NCBI RefSeq assembly: GCF_029269265.1
Contig: NZ_JARIXP010000002.1
Span: 352,444 to 416,443, forward strand
DNA length: 64,000 nucleotides
Reading direction: 5' to 3'
Source of the DNA: Rheinheimera sp. 1928-s
Lineage (GTDB): Bacteria; Pseudomonadota; Gammaproteobacteria; Enterobacterales; Alteromonadaceae
Shown: positions 7,750-17,175 of the stretch, piece after piece
How the letters are laid out: each line of letters starts with the position of its first letter
Position numbering within the stretch: the first letter of the stretch is position 1
Position numbers and translations under genes: made by a program
The notes under the pieces: model-generated
Databases searched by the model: none
Seen by the model: the letters and a program-made list of their open reading frames with translations, nothing else
Told to the model about the DNA's origin: nothing

Positions 7750-9180
7750 ATGGATTCACCAAGTGCCATTAGTTTGATCCCACCAGTTGTTGTGATGGCT
7801 GTTGCCATCTGGCTGAAGCGACCTATTTTGTCGCTGGTTGTGGGTGCTGTTGCAGGTTTGCTGATGCTGTTCCCAACTCAACCTCTTGAGTTATTGAATA
7901 CCTTCGCTGAAATTTCTACCAGCGTAATGCAGGATGAAACCATTGGCTGGTTGATTCTGGTTTGTGGTGGTTTTGGCTCACTGATTGGGTTATTAATCCA
8001 CACAGGCGGCGCTGTGGCTTTTGGTCATTCAGCCTCAAAGCTTGCCACAGGCCCACGCTCCTCCATGTTTATGACCTTTGTTTTAGGCTGCATTATTTTT
8101 ATCGACGATTACCTCAATGCCTTAAGCGTGGGTGAAGCGATGAAAAGAGTCACCGACAAATATAAAATCTCCCGTCAGATGCTGGCTTATATAGTCGACT
8201 CTACGGCTGCCCCTATTTGCGTCATCATTCCTATTTCCACCTGGGCCATCTTTTTTGGCGGTTTACTGGAAAACAACAAAGTGGCTGAGGCCGGGCAAGG
8301 CGTGGAAGTCTATATGCAAGCCATCCCTTATATGCTCTATCCATGGTTAGCTGTCACTATGGTGTTGCTGGTGACTTTGAAAATAATGCCAGCCATAGGC
8401 CCAATGAAAAAAGCTGAACTTGCAGCGCAAAATGGTACCCCTTTAGATGCGCTGCCAGAGGTAAGTGTCGAAGCTTCAGCCAGTCACCACCATGTGCAAG
8501 GCCAGAATGTACCAGCAGGTGATCAGTATGCTGTACACTCCATGGAACAGGAATTTGAAGACAGCAATAAGCAAGGCAAACTGCGTAACTTTATAGTGCC
8601 AATGCTGATGCTGATTGGCTTTACCATCTACTTCGATATCGATGTCCTAAAAGGCTTGTTGGTCACGCTGGTACTGACTATTGTGTTTTACAGCTATCAG
8701 CGCCTGATGTCTTTAGGCGATATGATGGAAGTGATGATGAATGGTTTTAAAACCATGCTGCCAGCCATTTGTACCGTCATTGCCGCTTTTATCTTTAAAG
8801 ATGTCTGCGACAAGTTATTGCTGCCTCAGTACGTGATTGAAAACCTGACCCCTTATATGACGGCACAAATGCTACCTGCCATTGTGTTTTTAGCTATGGC
8901 GGTGTTGTCTTTTGCGACAGGCTCGTCATGGGGTATTTTTGCGGTATCTATTCCTATTGTGATGCCTTTGGCTTATGCAGTAGAAGCAGATATTCCGTTG
9001 GTGATTGGTGCACTGTTATCGGCCAGCTCTTTTGGCAGCCAGGCCTGTTTTTACAGTGACTCTACTGTATTAGCAGCTCAGGGCTCAGGCTGTAATCTGG
9101 TGTCGCATGCCGTCACTCAGTTGCCTTATGCGTTAATAGCAGCCACTCTGGCCTTTGTAGGCTTTATCCTGATTGCTTAA
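7750..9180 (+). CDS. Na+/H+ antiporter NhaC family protein
   Basis: A 476-residue inner membrane transporter with about eleven hydrophobic segments. Family-typical stretches include ISLIPPVVVMAVAIWLKRPI at the N-terminus, the acidic membrane motif FIDDYLNALSVG near residue 118, and DSTAAPICVIIPISTWAIF near residue 155. A soluble loop of about 60 residues (220-280) with a His-rich patch separates two halves. NhaC-family members exchange Na+ for H+, though some carry amino acids or other organic ions, so the substrate is open. The ATG at 7750 follows GAAGGAACC. It is monocistronic with a strong terminator. Confidence 0.85.
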   Translation: MDSPSAISLIPPVVVMAVAIWLKRPILSLVVGAVAGLLMLFPTQPLELLNTFAEISTSVMQDETIGWLILVCGGFGSLIGLLIHTGGAVAFGHSASKLATGPRSSMFMTFVLGCIIFIDDYLNALSVGEAMKRVTDKYKISRQMLAYIVDSTAAPICVIIPISTWAIFFGGLLENNKVAEAGQGVEVYMQAIPYMLYPWLAVTMVLLVTLKIMPAIGPMKKAELAAQNGTPLDALPEVSVEASASHHHVQGQNVPAGDQYAVHSMEQEFEDSNKQGKLRNFIVPMLMLIGFTIYFDIDVLKGLLVTLVLTIVFYSYQRLMSLGDMMEVMMNGFKTMLPAICTVIAAFIFKDVCDKLLLPQYVIENLTPYMTAQMLPAIVFLAMAVLSFATGSSWGIFAVSIPIVMPLAYAVEADIPLVIGALLSASSFGSQACFYSDSTVLAAQGSGCNLVSHAVTQLPYALIAATLAFVGFILIA

Positions 9181-9197
9181 CAGCTAATTCAGTATGA

Positions 9198-9228
9198 ACA
9201 AAGGCACCTGATGGTGCCTTTGTTGTAT
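9198..9228 (+). terminator. Terminator of the NhaC gene
   Basis: Perfect 11-bp stem, 9198-9208 (ACAAAGGCACC) with 9213-9223 (GGTGCCTTTGT), loop TGAT; the T-run is short. Confidence 0.8.
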
Positions 9229-9617
9229 CTGGCTACAGGCCAAATTTATCTTGGTTATAACTTTTGGCGATATAGAAAAACACTTGCCTTTAATCCACAA
9301 AAGCGTACAGGTTTAGACTTATCATCCGCTTTTTGCGAAATATTGCTATAAATAAGCCAGTTAGCGAATACCTTGCTCTAAAGGCATAAGTTGCAACTCC
9401 TTTATTCCATAAAGTTTTAGATAGTAAGACTTTTATATCTAAAGACCGCTAACTGTCCAGACATCCGGTTATTTCTAATTCATCTATACAAGACCAATCC
9501 ATTAGTTATTTAAGGTTTTGCAGAAGCCTAGAATGCGCACACTTTCTGCCAGCTGTTCAAATCAGTTCCTTTGATGTAGCAGATGGCCAGTATGAATTTG
9601 AGAACATCGAGGTGTGT
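9229..9617. other. Intergenic region with no recognised gene
   Basis: About 390 AT-rich bases between the antiporter and the oxygenase gene. I see no ORF with a ribosome binding site, no tRNA and no strong inverted repeat. It presumably holds the oxygenase promoter. Confidence 0.4.
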
Positions 9618-10679
9618 ATGCTTCATTCAACACAAGAATTTTTATCCGGCAACGCCACACCAGAGGCCAGCAGTGCTTTGCCTGTGCTGGATCTAAGCCT
9701 GATGGATGGCACAGCTGTTGAGCAACAGTCTTTTATTCAGCAATTGCGTGTCGCAGCCCGTGATGTGGGTTTCTTTTACCTGACGGGTCATGGTCAGAGC
9801 GAGCAGAAGCAGCAACAGATTTTAGCGCTGGCAAAACAATTTTTTGCGCTGCCACTGGCCGATAAACAGCAAGTGCAGATGATCCACTCACCGCATTTTC
9901 GTGGTTACACAGGTTTAGGCGGTGAATTAACTAGAGGTCAGCCAGATATACGTGAACAGTTTGACGTGATGCGTGAAGAAGCTGCACCAGCACAGACAGA
10001 TATCAGCCCGGCCTGGCAAGGTTTAATTGGCCCGAACCAATGGCCAACGGCTTTACCGCAGATGAAAACTGAATTGCTGAACTGGCAACAGTCGTTATCA
10101 GACATCACGGTAAAACTGATGCGTGCTTTAATGCTGGCCTTGCAACAACCTGCAGATGCTTTAGATGACACTATCAAAGCCGGTCCTTATCAGCATATGA
10201 AGCTTATTCGTTATCCAGGTGTGGATGCAAAAGCGTCGAACAGCAAACAAGGTGTAGGCGCCCATAAAGATCCGGGTTATCTGACCTTAGTGGTGCAGGA
10301 TGATCAATCAGGTTTAGAAGTGGAAACCGAACAAGGGTGGGTCAGCGTTACCCCGCTGCCAGGTGCTTTTGTCGTCAATATAGGTGAGCTATTAGAACTG
10401 GCTTCCAACGGCTATTTAAAAGCTACTTTGCACCGAGTGGTCAGCCCAAATTCAGGCATAGAACGTTATTCCTGTGCCTTTTTTATGGCAGCTCAACTGG
10501 ACGCCACTGTGCCTTTCTTGCAGTTACCGTCTCATTTAGCTGACGAAGCTAAAGGTCCGGCCAGCGATCCAACTAACCCATTGTTTTATCAGGTGGGCCA
10601 GAATGTGCTAAAAGGACGTTTACGTTCACACCGTGATGTGGCTGCCGCTCATTACGCAGAGCTGGCAAAAGCTGTCTAA
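9618..10679 (+). CDS. 2-oxoglutarate/Fe(II)-dependent oxygenase, isopenicillin N synthase-like family
   Basis: A 353-residue cytoplasmic oxygenase. The N-terminal DIOX_N region (LPVLDLSLMDG, VGFFYLTGHG) is followed by the jelly-roll 2OG-FeII domain with the iron facial triad in GAHKDPGYLTLV (His-x-Asp) and TLHRVVS (distal His), and the Arg-x-Ser that binds 2-oxoglutarate in ERYSCAFF. All metal and co-substrate residues are present, so the protein should be active. I chose ATG 9618 because GAGG ends 5 bases upstream; a GTG two codons earlier is less suitable. The next gene, a methionine gamma-lyase-like enzyme, follows by 49 bases in the same direction and the two may be co-expressed. The substrate is unknown. 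Confidence 0.85.
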   Translation: MLHSTQEFLSGNATPEASSALPVLDLSLMDGTAVEQQSFIQQLRVAARDVGFFYLTGHGQSEQKQQQILALAKQFFALPLADKQQVQMIHSPHFRGYTGLGGELTRGQPDIREQFDVMREEAAPAQTDISPAWQGLIGPNQWPTALPQMKTELLNWQQSLSDITVKLMRALMLALQQPADALDDTIKAGPYQHMKLIRYPGVDAKASNSKQGVGAHKDPGYLTLVVQDDQSGLEVETEQGWVSVTPLPGAFVVNIGELLELASNGYLKATLHRVVSPNSGIERYSCAFFMAAQLDATVPFLQLPSHLADEAKGPASDPTNPLFYQVGQNVLKGRLRSHRDVAAAHYAELAKAV

Positions 10680-10728
10680 GCTCAGCACAACCCAACATAA
10701 ATAAAAAGAACACAATCAAGGTTAACTA

Positions 10729-11892
10729 ATGAAATTTCGTACTTTAAGTATTCATGCCGGACAACAACCAGACCCAAGTACCGGAGCTTTAGCTACTCCG
10801 GTGTATTTCACCAGCACCTTTAGTTACGGCACAGCCGAAGAAGGTCAGGCGCGTTTTTCAGGGCAGAATCCCGGTTATATCTACAGCCGTTTTGCTAACC
10901 CTACTACCGCAGCTTTAGAGCAGAAACTAGCAGCGCTGGAAGGGGCAGACGAAGCTTTAGTAGTGGCCAGCGGTATGGCTGCTGTCAGCGCTATTATGTA
11001 TGCGCTAACCAATGCCGGTGATGAAGTGGCTTTTATCGACCCGGTCTACGGCGGTACTGATGCCTTTTTACGTAATACCTTAACCCGAGCTGGCGTCACT
11101 TTAAGCCGTTACAGCAGCGATAAAGACTTTGCAGAGCGGGTGAAACCCAACACCAAAGTAGTGTTATTTGAACCTATCACTAACCCCACCTTAAAAGTGA
11201 TAGATACCCGTATTGTGGTGGAAGCGGCCCGTAAAGTCGGTGCATTAGTGATTTGTGATAATACCTTTTTAACCCCTTATTTATTCCGCCCGCTGGAAAT
11301 AGGTGCTGATATTGTGATGCACAGCGGCACTAAGTACCTGTCTGGCCATGGCGATATTATTGCCGGCATAGTGGCAGGACGCAGCGAGCTGATGCAGAAA
11401 ATCCGTACTGTGGCGCTAAAACATATAGGTTCGCCTATAGGCCCGCAGGAAGCTTATTTGCTGCAACGTGGCGTAAAAACCCTGACCTTGCGGATGGACG
11501 CTCATATCGAAAACGCCCGCAAAGTGGCAGACTTTTTAGCCGCTCAGCCTAAAGTGGCCAAAGTGTATTACCCGGGTCATGCCAGTCATCCAGGACATCA
11601 GGCGATAGCAGACACAGCCACTGGTTTTGGTGGCATGGTGGCCGTGGATATCGAAGGTGGTTTTGCCAAAGCTGCAGTGTTTTTAAATCACCTGCACTTA
11701 TTCGCTCAGGCGGTGAGCCTGGGTGATGTGGAAAGCTTAGCTTGTCACCCTGCCAGCACTACTCATGCAGCTATGACAGCTGAAGACAGACAAAGAGCGG
11801 GCGTCACCGACAATCTGGTTCGCCTGAGTATTGGCGTGGAAGATGCCGATGATTTAATTGCTGATTTGGCACAGGCGCTCGCCAAGCTATAA
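10729..11892 (+). CDS. PLP-dependent trans-sulfuration family enzyme, methionine gamma-lyase-like
   Basis: A 387-residue Cys/Met metabolism enzyme. It shows the N-terminal substrate and phosphate-binding region (YSRFANPTTAALEQKLAALEG), the cofactor-stacking Tyr (DPVYGGTDAF) and the Schiff-base lysine in SGTKYLSGHGD (about residue 205). Members catalyse gamma- or beta-elimination or replacement on cystathionine, homocysteine or methionine. The sequence is closest in feel to methionine gamma-lyases, but the Cys that follows YG in classical methionine gamma-lyase is Gly here, so cystathionine gamma-lyase or O-acetylhomoserine chemistry remain possible. It is convergent with a dicarboxylate/amino acid symporter 3 bases away. 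Confidence 0.85.
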   Translation: MKFRTLSIHAGQQPDPSTGALATPVYFTSTFSYGTAEEGQARFSGQNPGYIYSRFANPTTAALEQKLAALEGADEALVVASGMAAVSAIMYALTNAGDEVAFIDPVYGGTDAFLRNTLTRAGVTLSRYSSDKDFAERVKPNTKVVLFEPITNPTLKVIDTRIVVEAARKVGALVICDNTFLTPYLFRPLEIGADIVMHSGTKYLSGHGDIIAGIVAGRSELMQKIRTVALKHIGSPIGPQEAYLLQRGVKTLTLRMDAHIENARKVADFLAAQPKVAKVYYPGHASHPGHQAIADTATGFGGMVAVDIEGGFAKAAVFLNHLHLFAQAVSLGDVESLACHPASTTHAAMTAEDRQRAGVTDNLVRLSIGVEDADDLIADLAQALAKL

Positions 11893-11893
11893 A

Positions 11894-11920
11894 AGTTAGC
11901 TGCGGATTTCGCAGCTAACT
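11894..11920. terminator. Bidirectional terminator hairpin between convergent genes
   Basis: Perfect 11-bp stem AGTTAGCTGCG (11894-11904) with CGCAGCTAACT (11910-11920). It overlaps the last codons of the symporter gene and directly follows the lyase stop. There is an A-run on the left but no clear T-run on the right. Confidence 0.55.
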
Positions 11921-13185
11921 GGTGTATCTGCCAGCGCTTTTGCAAAAGCGCTGTCATCTTTTAGGTCATCTGTAACCAGCTCTTTTGTCAGTAAGCCTTC
12001 TTGCTCTGCGATCACTAAAGCCACCATGGTATCGCCTGTAACATTAGTCGTAGTGCGGGCCATATCGATGATACGGTCTATGGCGGCAATAAAAGCAATA
12101 CCTTCCAGCGGTAAACCTACTACGGATAAAGTAACTGTCAGCATCACCAGCGCTGTACCTGGTACACCAGCTGTGCCTAACGACGCCAAAGTAGCAGTAC
12201 CGACAATCAGCAGATAGTCAATAAACTGCAGTTCAATGCCATATAAGCTGGCGATAAAAATAGCGGCTATTGCCGGATAAATACCACCACAACCATCCAT
12301 ATTAATGGTTGAGCCTAAAGGCAACACAAAACCGGCATAGTCTTTGGAGACTTTCAGATCTTCAGTCACAGCTTTGTAACTGGCAGGTAAGGAGGCATAA
12401 CTGGAGCAGGTACTGAACGCCACCAGTTGCACGGGGAAGATAGCTTTGAAGTAGTCTGTTACTTTCATTGAACTGAAAAAGTGCACAAAACCGCCATAAG
12501 TCAGGCTGATATGCAGCAAACAGCCGACATAAATAGCCAGAATAAACTTACCCAGAGGCAGCAGCATTTCTAAGCCATAAGTGCCCACCACCCAGGCCAT
12601 CAAACCAAAAACACCCACAGGAGTAAACAGCAGCACCAGACGGGTGACTTCAAACATCATATCAGCGCCAGAGCGTACCACAGAAAGCATAGCGGAGCCC
12701 TTCTCACCAATATTACGCAGCGCCAGTCCCAATAAAATAGCAAATAACATCACAGGTAAAACCTGGCCCTGGGCCATAGCAGCAATAGGATTGGCTGGTA
12801 TTAAATCCACTAACACCTGACTGACCGGAGGTATGACTTTTTCAGTGACTTGTGCCGCCACTAAGTTTTGGCCGGTTTCAAATTGAAAGGCAGTACCAAC
12901 GCCAAGGCCGATCAGACTGGCAATCAAGGCTGTCAGTAAAAACAACCCCACAGTTTTACTGGCAATACGACCTAAGCCTTTGCCTTGCCCAAGTGAGGTG
13001 ATACTCAAAATCAGGCTAAAAAACACCAGCGGGATCACCAACATTCGAATGGCATTGATATAGGCGGTACCCAGAGGTTTTAATGCCAAAGCATCGCCGC
13101 CTAAGACTAAACCTGCGATCACTCCCAATACCAGAGCAAGTACCACCTGCTGCCAGAGGGCTAATTTTAAATTGATGTTTTTCAT
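11896..13185 (-). CDS. Dicarboxylate/amino acid:cation symporter (DAACS family)
   Basis: A 429-residue inner membrane symporter of the GltP/DctA/SstT superfamily. It has the serine-rich re-entrant loop 1 region (AFSTCSSYASLPASYKAV, about residue 260), the conserved LPLGSTINMDG motif in transmembrane segment 7, and the second re-entrant loop with GTAGVPGTALVML and the C-terminal DRIIDMARTTTNVTGD substrate/cation motif. The substrate (glutamate, aspartate, C4-dicarboxylate or neutral amino acid) cannot be fixed, although the TTTNVTGD segment suggests a dicarboxylate or amino acid with Na+ or H+. The start at 13185 follows an AGTTATG context with a weak RBS. Confidence 0.9.
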   Translation of the reverse strand: MKNINLKLALWQQVVLALVLGVIAGLVLGGDALALKPLGTAYINAIRMLVIPLVFFSLILSITSLGQGKGLGRIASKTVGLFLLTALIASLIGLGVGTAFQFETGQNLVAAQVTEKVIPPVSQVLVDLIPANPIAAMAQGQVLPVMLFAILLGLALRNIGEKGSAMLSVVRSGADMMFEVTRLVLLFTPVGVFGLMAWVVGTYGLEMLLPLGKFILAIYVGCLLHISLTYGGFVHFFSSMKVTDYFKAIFPVQLVAFSTCSSYASLPASYKAVTEDLKVSKDYAGFVLPLGSTINMDGCGGIYPAIAAIFIASLYGIELQFIDYLLIVGTATLASLGTAGVPGTALVMLTVTLSVVGLPLEGIAFIAAIDRIIDMARTTTNVTGDTMVALVIAEQEGLLTKELVTDDLKDDSAFAKALADTPVSCEIRS

Positions 13186-13656
13186 AACTAATTCCGCACT
13201 GTCAAGGTCGCCAGTATAGAGGCTGCGCCTGTTCCGACCTATTCAGTTCTGTTCTAAGCAAGAACCAAAAGGAGCAAGGGTTTTGTTTTTGCTGTAGCTA
13301 AAATATGATATTCATTTTTGGAATATAAATAAAGTTTACACAAACGTTTTGATCTAATAGATTGAAGTTGTTGCCGCAACTCAGTGTCAGCGAGAAGCGG
13401 CAGCCACTCTGGTTGTTGAATGGATTTGAAATTCGTAGGGTACAGGATGTACTCGTTTTATTCCTTGTCCTGTTGCTTGTGGTCAGGAGTCCTTATCGGC
13501 TTGAGGGACTACCCCCTATATAACCCTGCCAGCTTATTAGGCACTTTTTACAAAAAAACTACATCTATTTGAAATATTCAATCACAATTTATTGAAATAC
13601 TTACATAAAAGATTCGGTATCATTCCGCTAAAGCATTATCAAAGAAAGGATTTAGC
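13186..13656. other. Intergenic region with divergent promoters
   Basis: About 470 bases between the symporter and the TonB receptor. A palindrome TTGAA-ATA-TTCAA lies near 13570, about 85 bases before the receptor start, and the surrounding AT-rich block probably holds its promoter. I see no Fur box and no ORF with a ribosome binding site. Confidence 0.35.
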
Positions 13657-16059
13657 ATGACGATAAACACTCCACTGGTCTCAGCTACTACTTTGGCACT
13701 GATCAGCGGCACTTATAGCGGTAGCACTCTGGCGCAACAGGCGCAGGCCGACGTAGAAAAAATTTCTGTCATTGGCAGCCGCTTATCTGTGCGCTCAGCC
13801 ACTGAAACCAGCTCACCAGTCGATATTATTGATGAAGCTCAACTGGCAGGTACAGGAGCACTGGAAACCGCAAAAGCGCTGCAAATGTTGGTTCCAAGCT
13901 TTAACTTCCCGACATCTTCTATTACTGATGGTTCAGATGCAGTAAAACCAGCCAGCTTACGTGGTTTGTCACCTGACCATACGCTGGTATTGGTCAATGG
14001 TAAAAGACGGCACGGCACAGCGTTGGTTCACCTGAACGGCACTATGGGCCGTGGCAGTTCAAACGTGGATCTGAATACTATCCCTGTCTCTGCTATTAAA
14101 CGTATTGAAGTATTACGTGACGGAGCCGCGGCTCAATATGGTTCGGATGCTATTGCAGGTGTCATTAACATAGTGCTGAAAGATCAGGCGGACTCAGGTG
14201 AAATCGCAGCAAGCGCTGGTCAGACTTATGAAGGCGACGGCGAATACTACAAAGCATCGCTGAATTCAGGCTTTCGTTTTGCCGACACAGGTTTTGTGAA
14301 CCTGAGTGTTGAACAGCAACACAAAAATGGCACCAACAGAGCGGGTTTAGATCCCCGTGAACAATACAACCCGATCAATGGCGCACCCGACCCACGTGAA
14401 GCCAGCTTTAACCGCTTAAGCCATAAAGTGGGTGATGCCGCATTTAAGCAACAGTCTGTATTTATTAATGCTGGTTACGAACACGGCACTACAGAATGGT
14501 ATGCTTTTGGCGGTGCCAGCCACAGAGAATCAGCTTCTGGCGCCTTTTATCGTATAGCGAAAGATGCCCGTAATATCCCGGAAATTTACCCTGACGGTTA
14601 TCTGCCGGAAATAGCACCGGAATCAGGCGATTACTCTTTCACTGCTGGTGTTAAATTTGATGTCGCCGACTGGCGGTTGGATTTGTCTGCAGGCACAGGC
14701 GAAAGTAGCTTCAAATATTATGTCAATAATTCGCTGAACGCGTCTTTTGGTCCCAACAGCCCAACCAGCGCTTATGCCGGTGAGCTGGTGAATGCCGAGC
14801 AAAACTTCAATATAGATGCCAGCAAAAGATACAGCTTTATCAACGACTCAGAACTGGTGGTGTCTGCAGGCCTCAGCCGCCGTCACAACAGCTACCAGAT
14901 CAATGCGGGTGAAGAGTTGTCATGGCGCAATTATGGGTATCAGAATAAAGCCGGTGGTATTCAGGGTTTTGGTGGTTTTACACCAGAGTCTGAAGTGGAC
15001 GAATCGCGTCACAATACTGCGCTTTATCTGGAGCTGGAAAACGCCCTGACTGATGATTTCACCTGGGGTGCAGCACTGCGGCAGGAAGACTATTCCGACT
15101 TTGGCAGCGACACCAGCTGGAAACTGTCTGGCCGTTATCAACTGACGGAGCAATGGGCAGTGCGCGCCACAGCAAACGATGCATTCCGTGCCCCTAGTGT
15201 GCAGCAACTGTATTTCTCCAACCTGTCGACGCTTTTTGTGGCTGATCCACAAACCGGTGTGCTGACTCCAACTGAGTCCGGTACTTTTAATAATATTTCA
15301 GCCGTCACCCGCGCTATAGGTCAGGGCGATTTACAAGCTGAGTCGGCTTTAAGTTTCAGCGCCGGTATTACCTTTCAGGGCGACGATGGTTTTAGCTTTA
15401 CGCTGGACGCTTACCGTATTGAACTGGACGACCGCGTGATACTAACAGGCAGTGTTGGCCGGGCCGACAGTGCTGCCTTAGCGGAAATTCTGGGCGACTC
15501 GGGAGCAAACTCTGTGCGCTTCTTTACCAACGCTGTGGATACCACCACTCAGGGTCTGGAAGCTGTGGCCGCCTATCAGTGGGATGCAGGTTTATGGGGC
15601 GAATGGAAAACCTCTTTCAGCGCTCAGTACAACGACACCGGCATAGATGCAATTCGGGTTCCTGCCTTGCTGGATGGCCTGGAAAGCAAACTCTTTGACC
15701 GGGTTGAACAGGTACGCTTAACCAAAGCCAACCCAAACAAAAGCGCGGTCTGGAGCCTGACGCAAGATTATAAACAGCTGCAAACCAACCTGAGGCTGAA
15801 CTACTTTGGTCCTTACACTATTGGTTATGCCACAGGAGATAAAACCTACAGTGGCAAAACCACAGTGGATATCACCTTCCACTATGAGCTGACGGATCAA
15901 TTACGTTTTGGTTTTGGTGCAAACAATCTGTTTGATACCTATCCGGATAAACAACCGACCATCAACAGCTTCAATGGGATCTTTATTTACCCGAATACCA
16001 ATGCTCCTTTTGGTTTTAATGGCGGCTCTTATTATGCCGATCTGAGTTATCGCTTCTAA
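13657..16059 (+). CDS. TonB-dependent outer membrane receptor
   Basis: An 800-residue outer membrane receptor. An N-terminal signal (ending near LAQQ) is followed by a TonB-box-like segment (VEKISVIGSR), the plug domain (about residues 50-175; SLRGLSPDHTLVLVNGKRRHG, IEVLRDGAAAQYGSDAIAGVINIVLK) and a C-terminal 22-strand barrel ending in aromatic Phe (YYADLSYRF). These receptors import siderophores, vitamins, glycans or peptides using TonB energy. The plug sequence type (NGKRRHG, QYGSDAIAGVIN) is common in the large Alteromonadales receptor families of unknown ligand. There is no iron-uptake gene nearby; the ligand is unknown. A strong terminator follows. Confidence 0.93.
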   Translation: MTINTPLVSATTLALISGTYSGSTLAQQAQADVEKISVIGSRLSVRSATETSSPVDIIDEAQLAGTGALETAKALQMLVPSFNFPTSSITDGSDAVKPASLRGLSPDHTLVLVNGKRRHGTALVHLNGTMGRGSSNVDLNTIPVSAIKRIEVLRDGAAAQYGSDAIAGVINIVLKDQADSGEIAASAGQTYEGDGEYYKASLNSGFRFADTGFVNLSVEQQHKNGTNRAGLDPREQYNPINGAPDPREASFNRLSHKVGDAAFKQQSVFINAGYEHGTTEWYAFGGASHRESASGAFYRIAKDARNIPEIYPDGYLPEIAPESGDYSFTAGVKFDVADWRLDLSAGTGESSFKYYVNNSLNASFGPNSPTSAYAGELVNAEQNFNIDASKRYSFINDSELVVSAGLSRRHNSYQINAGEELSWRNYGYQNKAGGIQGFGGFTPESEVDESRHNTALYLELENALTDDFTWGAALRQEDYSDFGSDTSWKLSGRYQLTEQWAVRATANDAFRAPSVQQLYFSNLSTLFVADPQTGVLTPTESGTFNNISAVTRAIGQGDLQAESALSFSAGITFQGDDGFSFTLDAYRIELDDRVILTGSVGRADSAALAEILGDSGANSVRFFTNAVDTTTQGLEAVAAYQWDAGLWGEWKTSFSAQYNDTGIDAIRVPALLDGLESKLFDRVEQVRLTKANPNKSAVWSLTQDYKQLQTNLRLNYFGPYTIGYATGDKTYSGKTTVDITFHYELTDQLRFGFGANNLFDTYPDKQPTINSFNGIFIYPNTNAPFGFNGGSYYADLSYRF

Positions 16060-16076
16060 GCAGGTTCACTCTACTC

Positions 16077-16100
16077 AAGGCAGCTTCGGCTGCCTTTTTT
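16077..16100 (+). terminator. Terminator of the TonB receptor gene
   Basis: Stem AAGGCAGC (16077-16084), tetraloop TTCG, GCTGCCTT (16089-16096), then a T-run to 16100. Confidence 0.92.
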
Positions 16101-16237
16101 ATGTCCATGGAAGGACGGTATGTCGAAAATGCAGGAGCATATTTTCGACGATGTCCATGGAAGGACGGTATGTCGAAAATGTCGGGGTGATAACGGTCTT
16201 TCGAAATGCCAACAGTTTGGCATTTCGCAGTTATCAC
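16101..16237. repeat. Structured dispersed repeat, two units plus a nested hairpin
   Basis: Two identical 30-base copies (16101-16130 and 16151-16180) begin with ATGTCCATGGAAGGACGGTA. The first is followed by an inverted repeat: GTCGAAAAT (16122-16130) pairs with ATTTTCGAC (16141-16149). After the second copy comes a nested hairpin: GTGATAAC (16187-16194) with GTTATCAC (16230-16237) outside, and CGAAATGCCAA (16202-16212) with TTGGCATTTCG (16217-16227) inside. The same core with one base changed occurs at 40917-41018, also just after a gene. It starts exactly at the end of the receptor terminator. Confidence 0.85.
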
Positions 16238-16372
16238 GCCTTCGCCTCTGGCGCAGGCCGGAAGCCTGTTGCGACGATATCAGCGGAATTTGCTGCTCAG
16301 TGCCGGAACTGGCCAGACAGAACCGCAAAGGCTCTTTAGTATGAGGTCTTCTTTTTGAACAGGATAAGTATC

Positions 16373-17167
16373 ATGTCAGCCTCATACTTTCAACAACTGC
16401 ACCAACAAGCGCTCCCTTTACTCCTTGCAAATATCTGGGATCCGGCCAGTGCCGTTTTAGCACAGCAGCAAGGTGCCAAAGCTCTCGGCACATCCAGCGC
16501 AGCTTTAGCCTGGTCTTTGGGATATAAAGATGGCGAACATTTACCTGTTGTCGAGCTTCTGGCCGCTATAAAGCGGATCCAAAGGGTGAATAAGTTGCCC
16601 TTGTCTGTTGATATTGAGCAGGGGTACAGCAAGGATCCTGAACAGGTTGCCCGACTGGTTTTACAGCTTGTGACTTTAGGTGTTGCAGGTATCAATTTGG
16701 AAGATGGCAGTGAAAGCCCGGAGTTACTTTGCGCCAAAATTCGCAGCTGTCGTGAAGCACTGGCTGGTAGGGAGTTATTTATCAATGCCAGAACTGATAT
16801 TTATCTGGCTGGGTTGGCGGAGGGTCAAACTGCTGTTGAGATCTGTATGGAACGCGCCGCTTTGTATCAAGCCGCAGGAGCTGATGGGCTCTTTATTCCA
16901 TGTCTGACAGAACCCTTGGCTATACAGCAATTATGTCAGGCCATTCAAATACCGATCAATCTGATGTGGCTGGCGAATCTGCCGGATAAAACACAATTAG
17001 CAGCATTGGGCGTCAAACGATTGAGTTACGGTCCGGCCTTGTTTTTACATTGCTACCAGAGCTTACAACATCAAATGGCACAACAGCTAGGTTCAGGTGT
17101 TTTGATGTCAGAACAACTGACTGGCTTAAGGCTGGAACAATGGTATGAAAGTGAAGCCGCAGTTTAA
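16373..17167 (+). CDS. Isocitrate lyase / PEP mutase superfamily enzyme
   Basis: A 264-residue TIM-barrel protein of the phosphoenolpyruvate mutase/isocitrate lyase superfamily. Diagnostic segments are LANIWDPASAVLAQQQGAKA (start of the barrel), LPLSVDIEQGYS (metal-binding Asp/Glu region), GINLEDG and INARTDIYL (catalytic loop region). I place the start at ATG 16373, with AGGA 8 bases upstream; a TTG at 16355 is less likely. Enzymes in this group cleave or rearrange C-C or C-P bonds of 2-oxo acids (methylisocitrate lyase, oxaloacetate hydrolase, carboxyphosphonoenolpyruvate mutase). It lacks the classic KKCGH signature of isocitrate lyase, so the substrate is not assigned. It stands alone. 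Confidence 0.85.
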   Translation: MSASYFQQLHQQALPLLLANIWDPASAVLAQQQGAKALGTSSAALAWSLGYKDGEHLPVVELLAAIKRIQRVNKLPLSVDIEQGYSKDPEQVARLVLQLVTLGVAGINLEDGSESPELLCAKIRSCREALAGRELFINARTDIYLAGLAEGQTAVEICMERAALYQAAGADGLFIPCLTEPLAIQQLCQAIQIPINLMWLANLPDKTQLAALGVKRLSYGPALFLHCYQSLQHQMAQQLGSGVLMSEQLTGLRLEQWYESEAAV

Positions 17168-17175
17168 CAACTGAA

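Noticed and set aside
13500-13656. Fur box before the TonB receptor
   Set aside because: No GATAATGAT-type repeats; only a short TTGAA/TTCAA palindrome was seen.
13657-16059. Siderophore receptor assignment
   Set aside because: The plug type is common to receptors of many ligands and no siderophore gene is nearby.
16016-16344. Overlapping ORFs of 62-85 residues after the TonB receptor
   Set aside because: They translate the repeat at 16101-16237 and appear on both strands.
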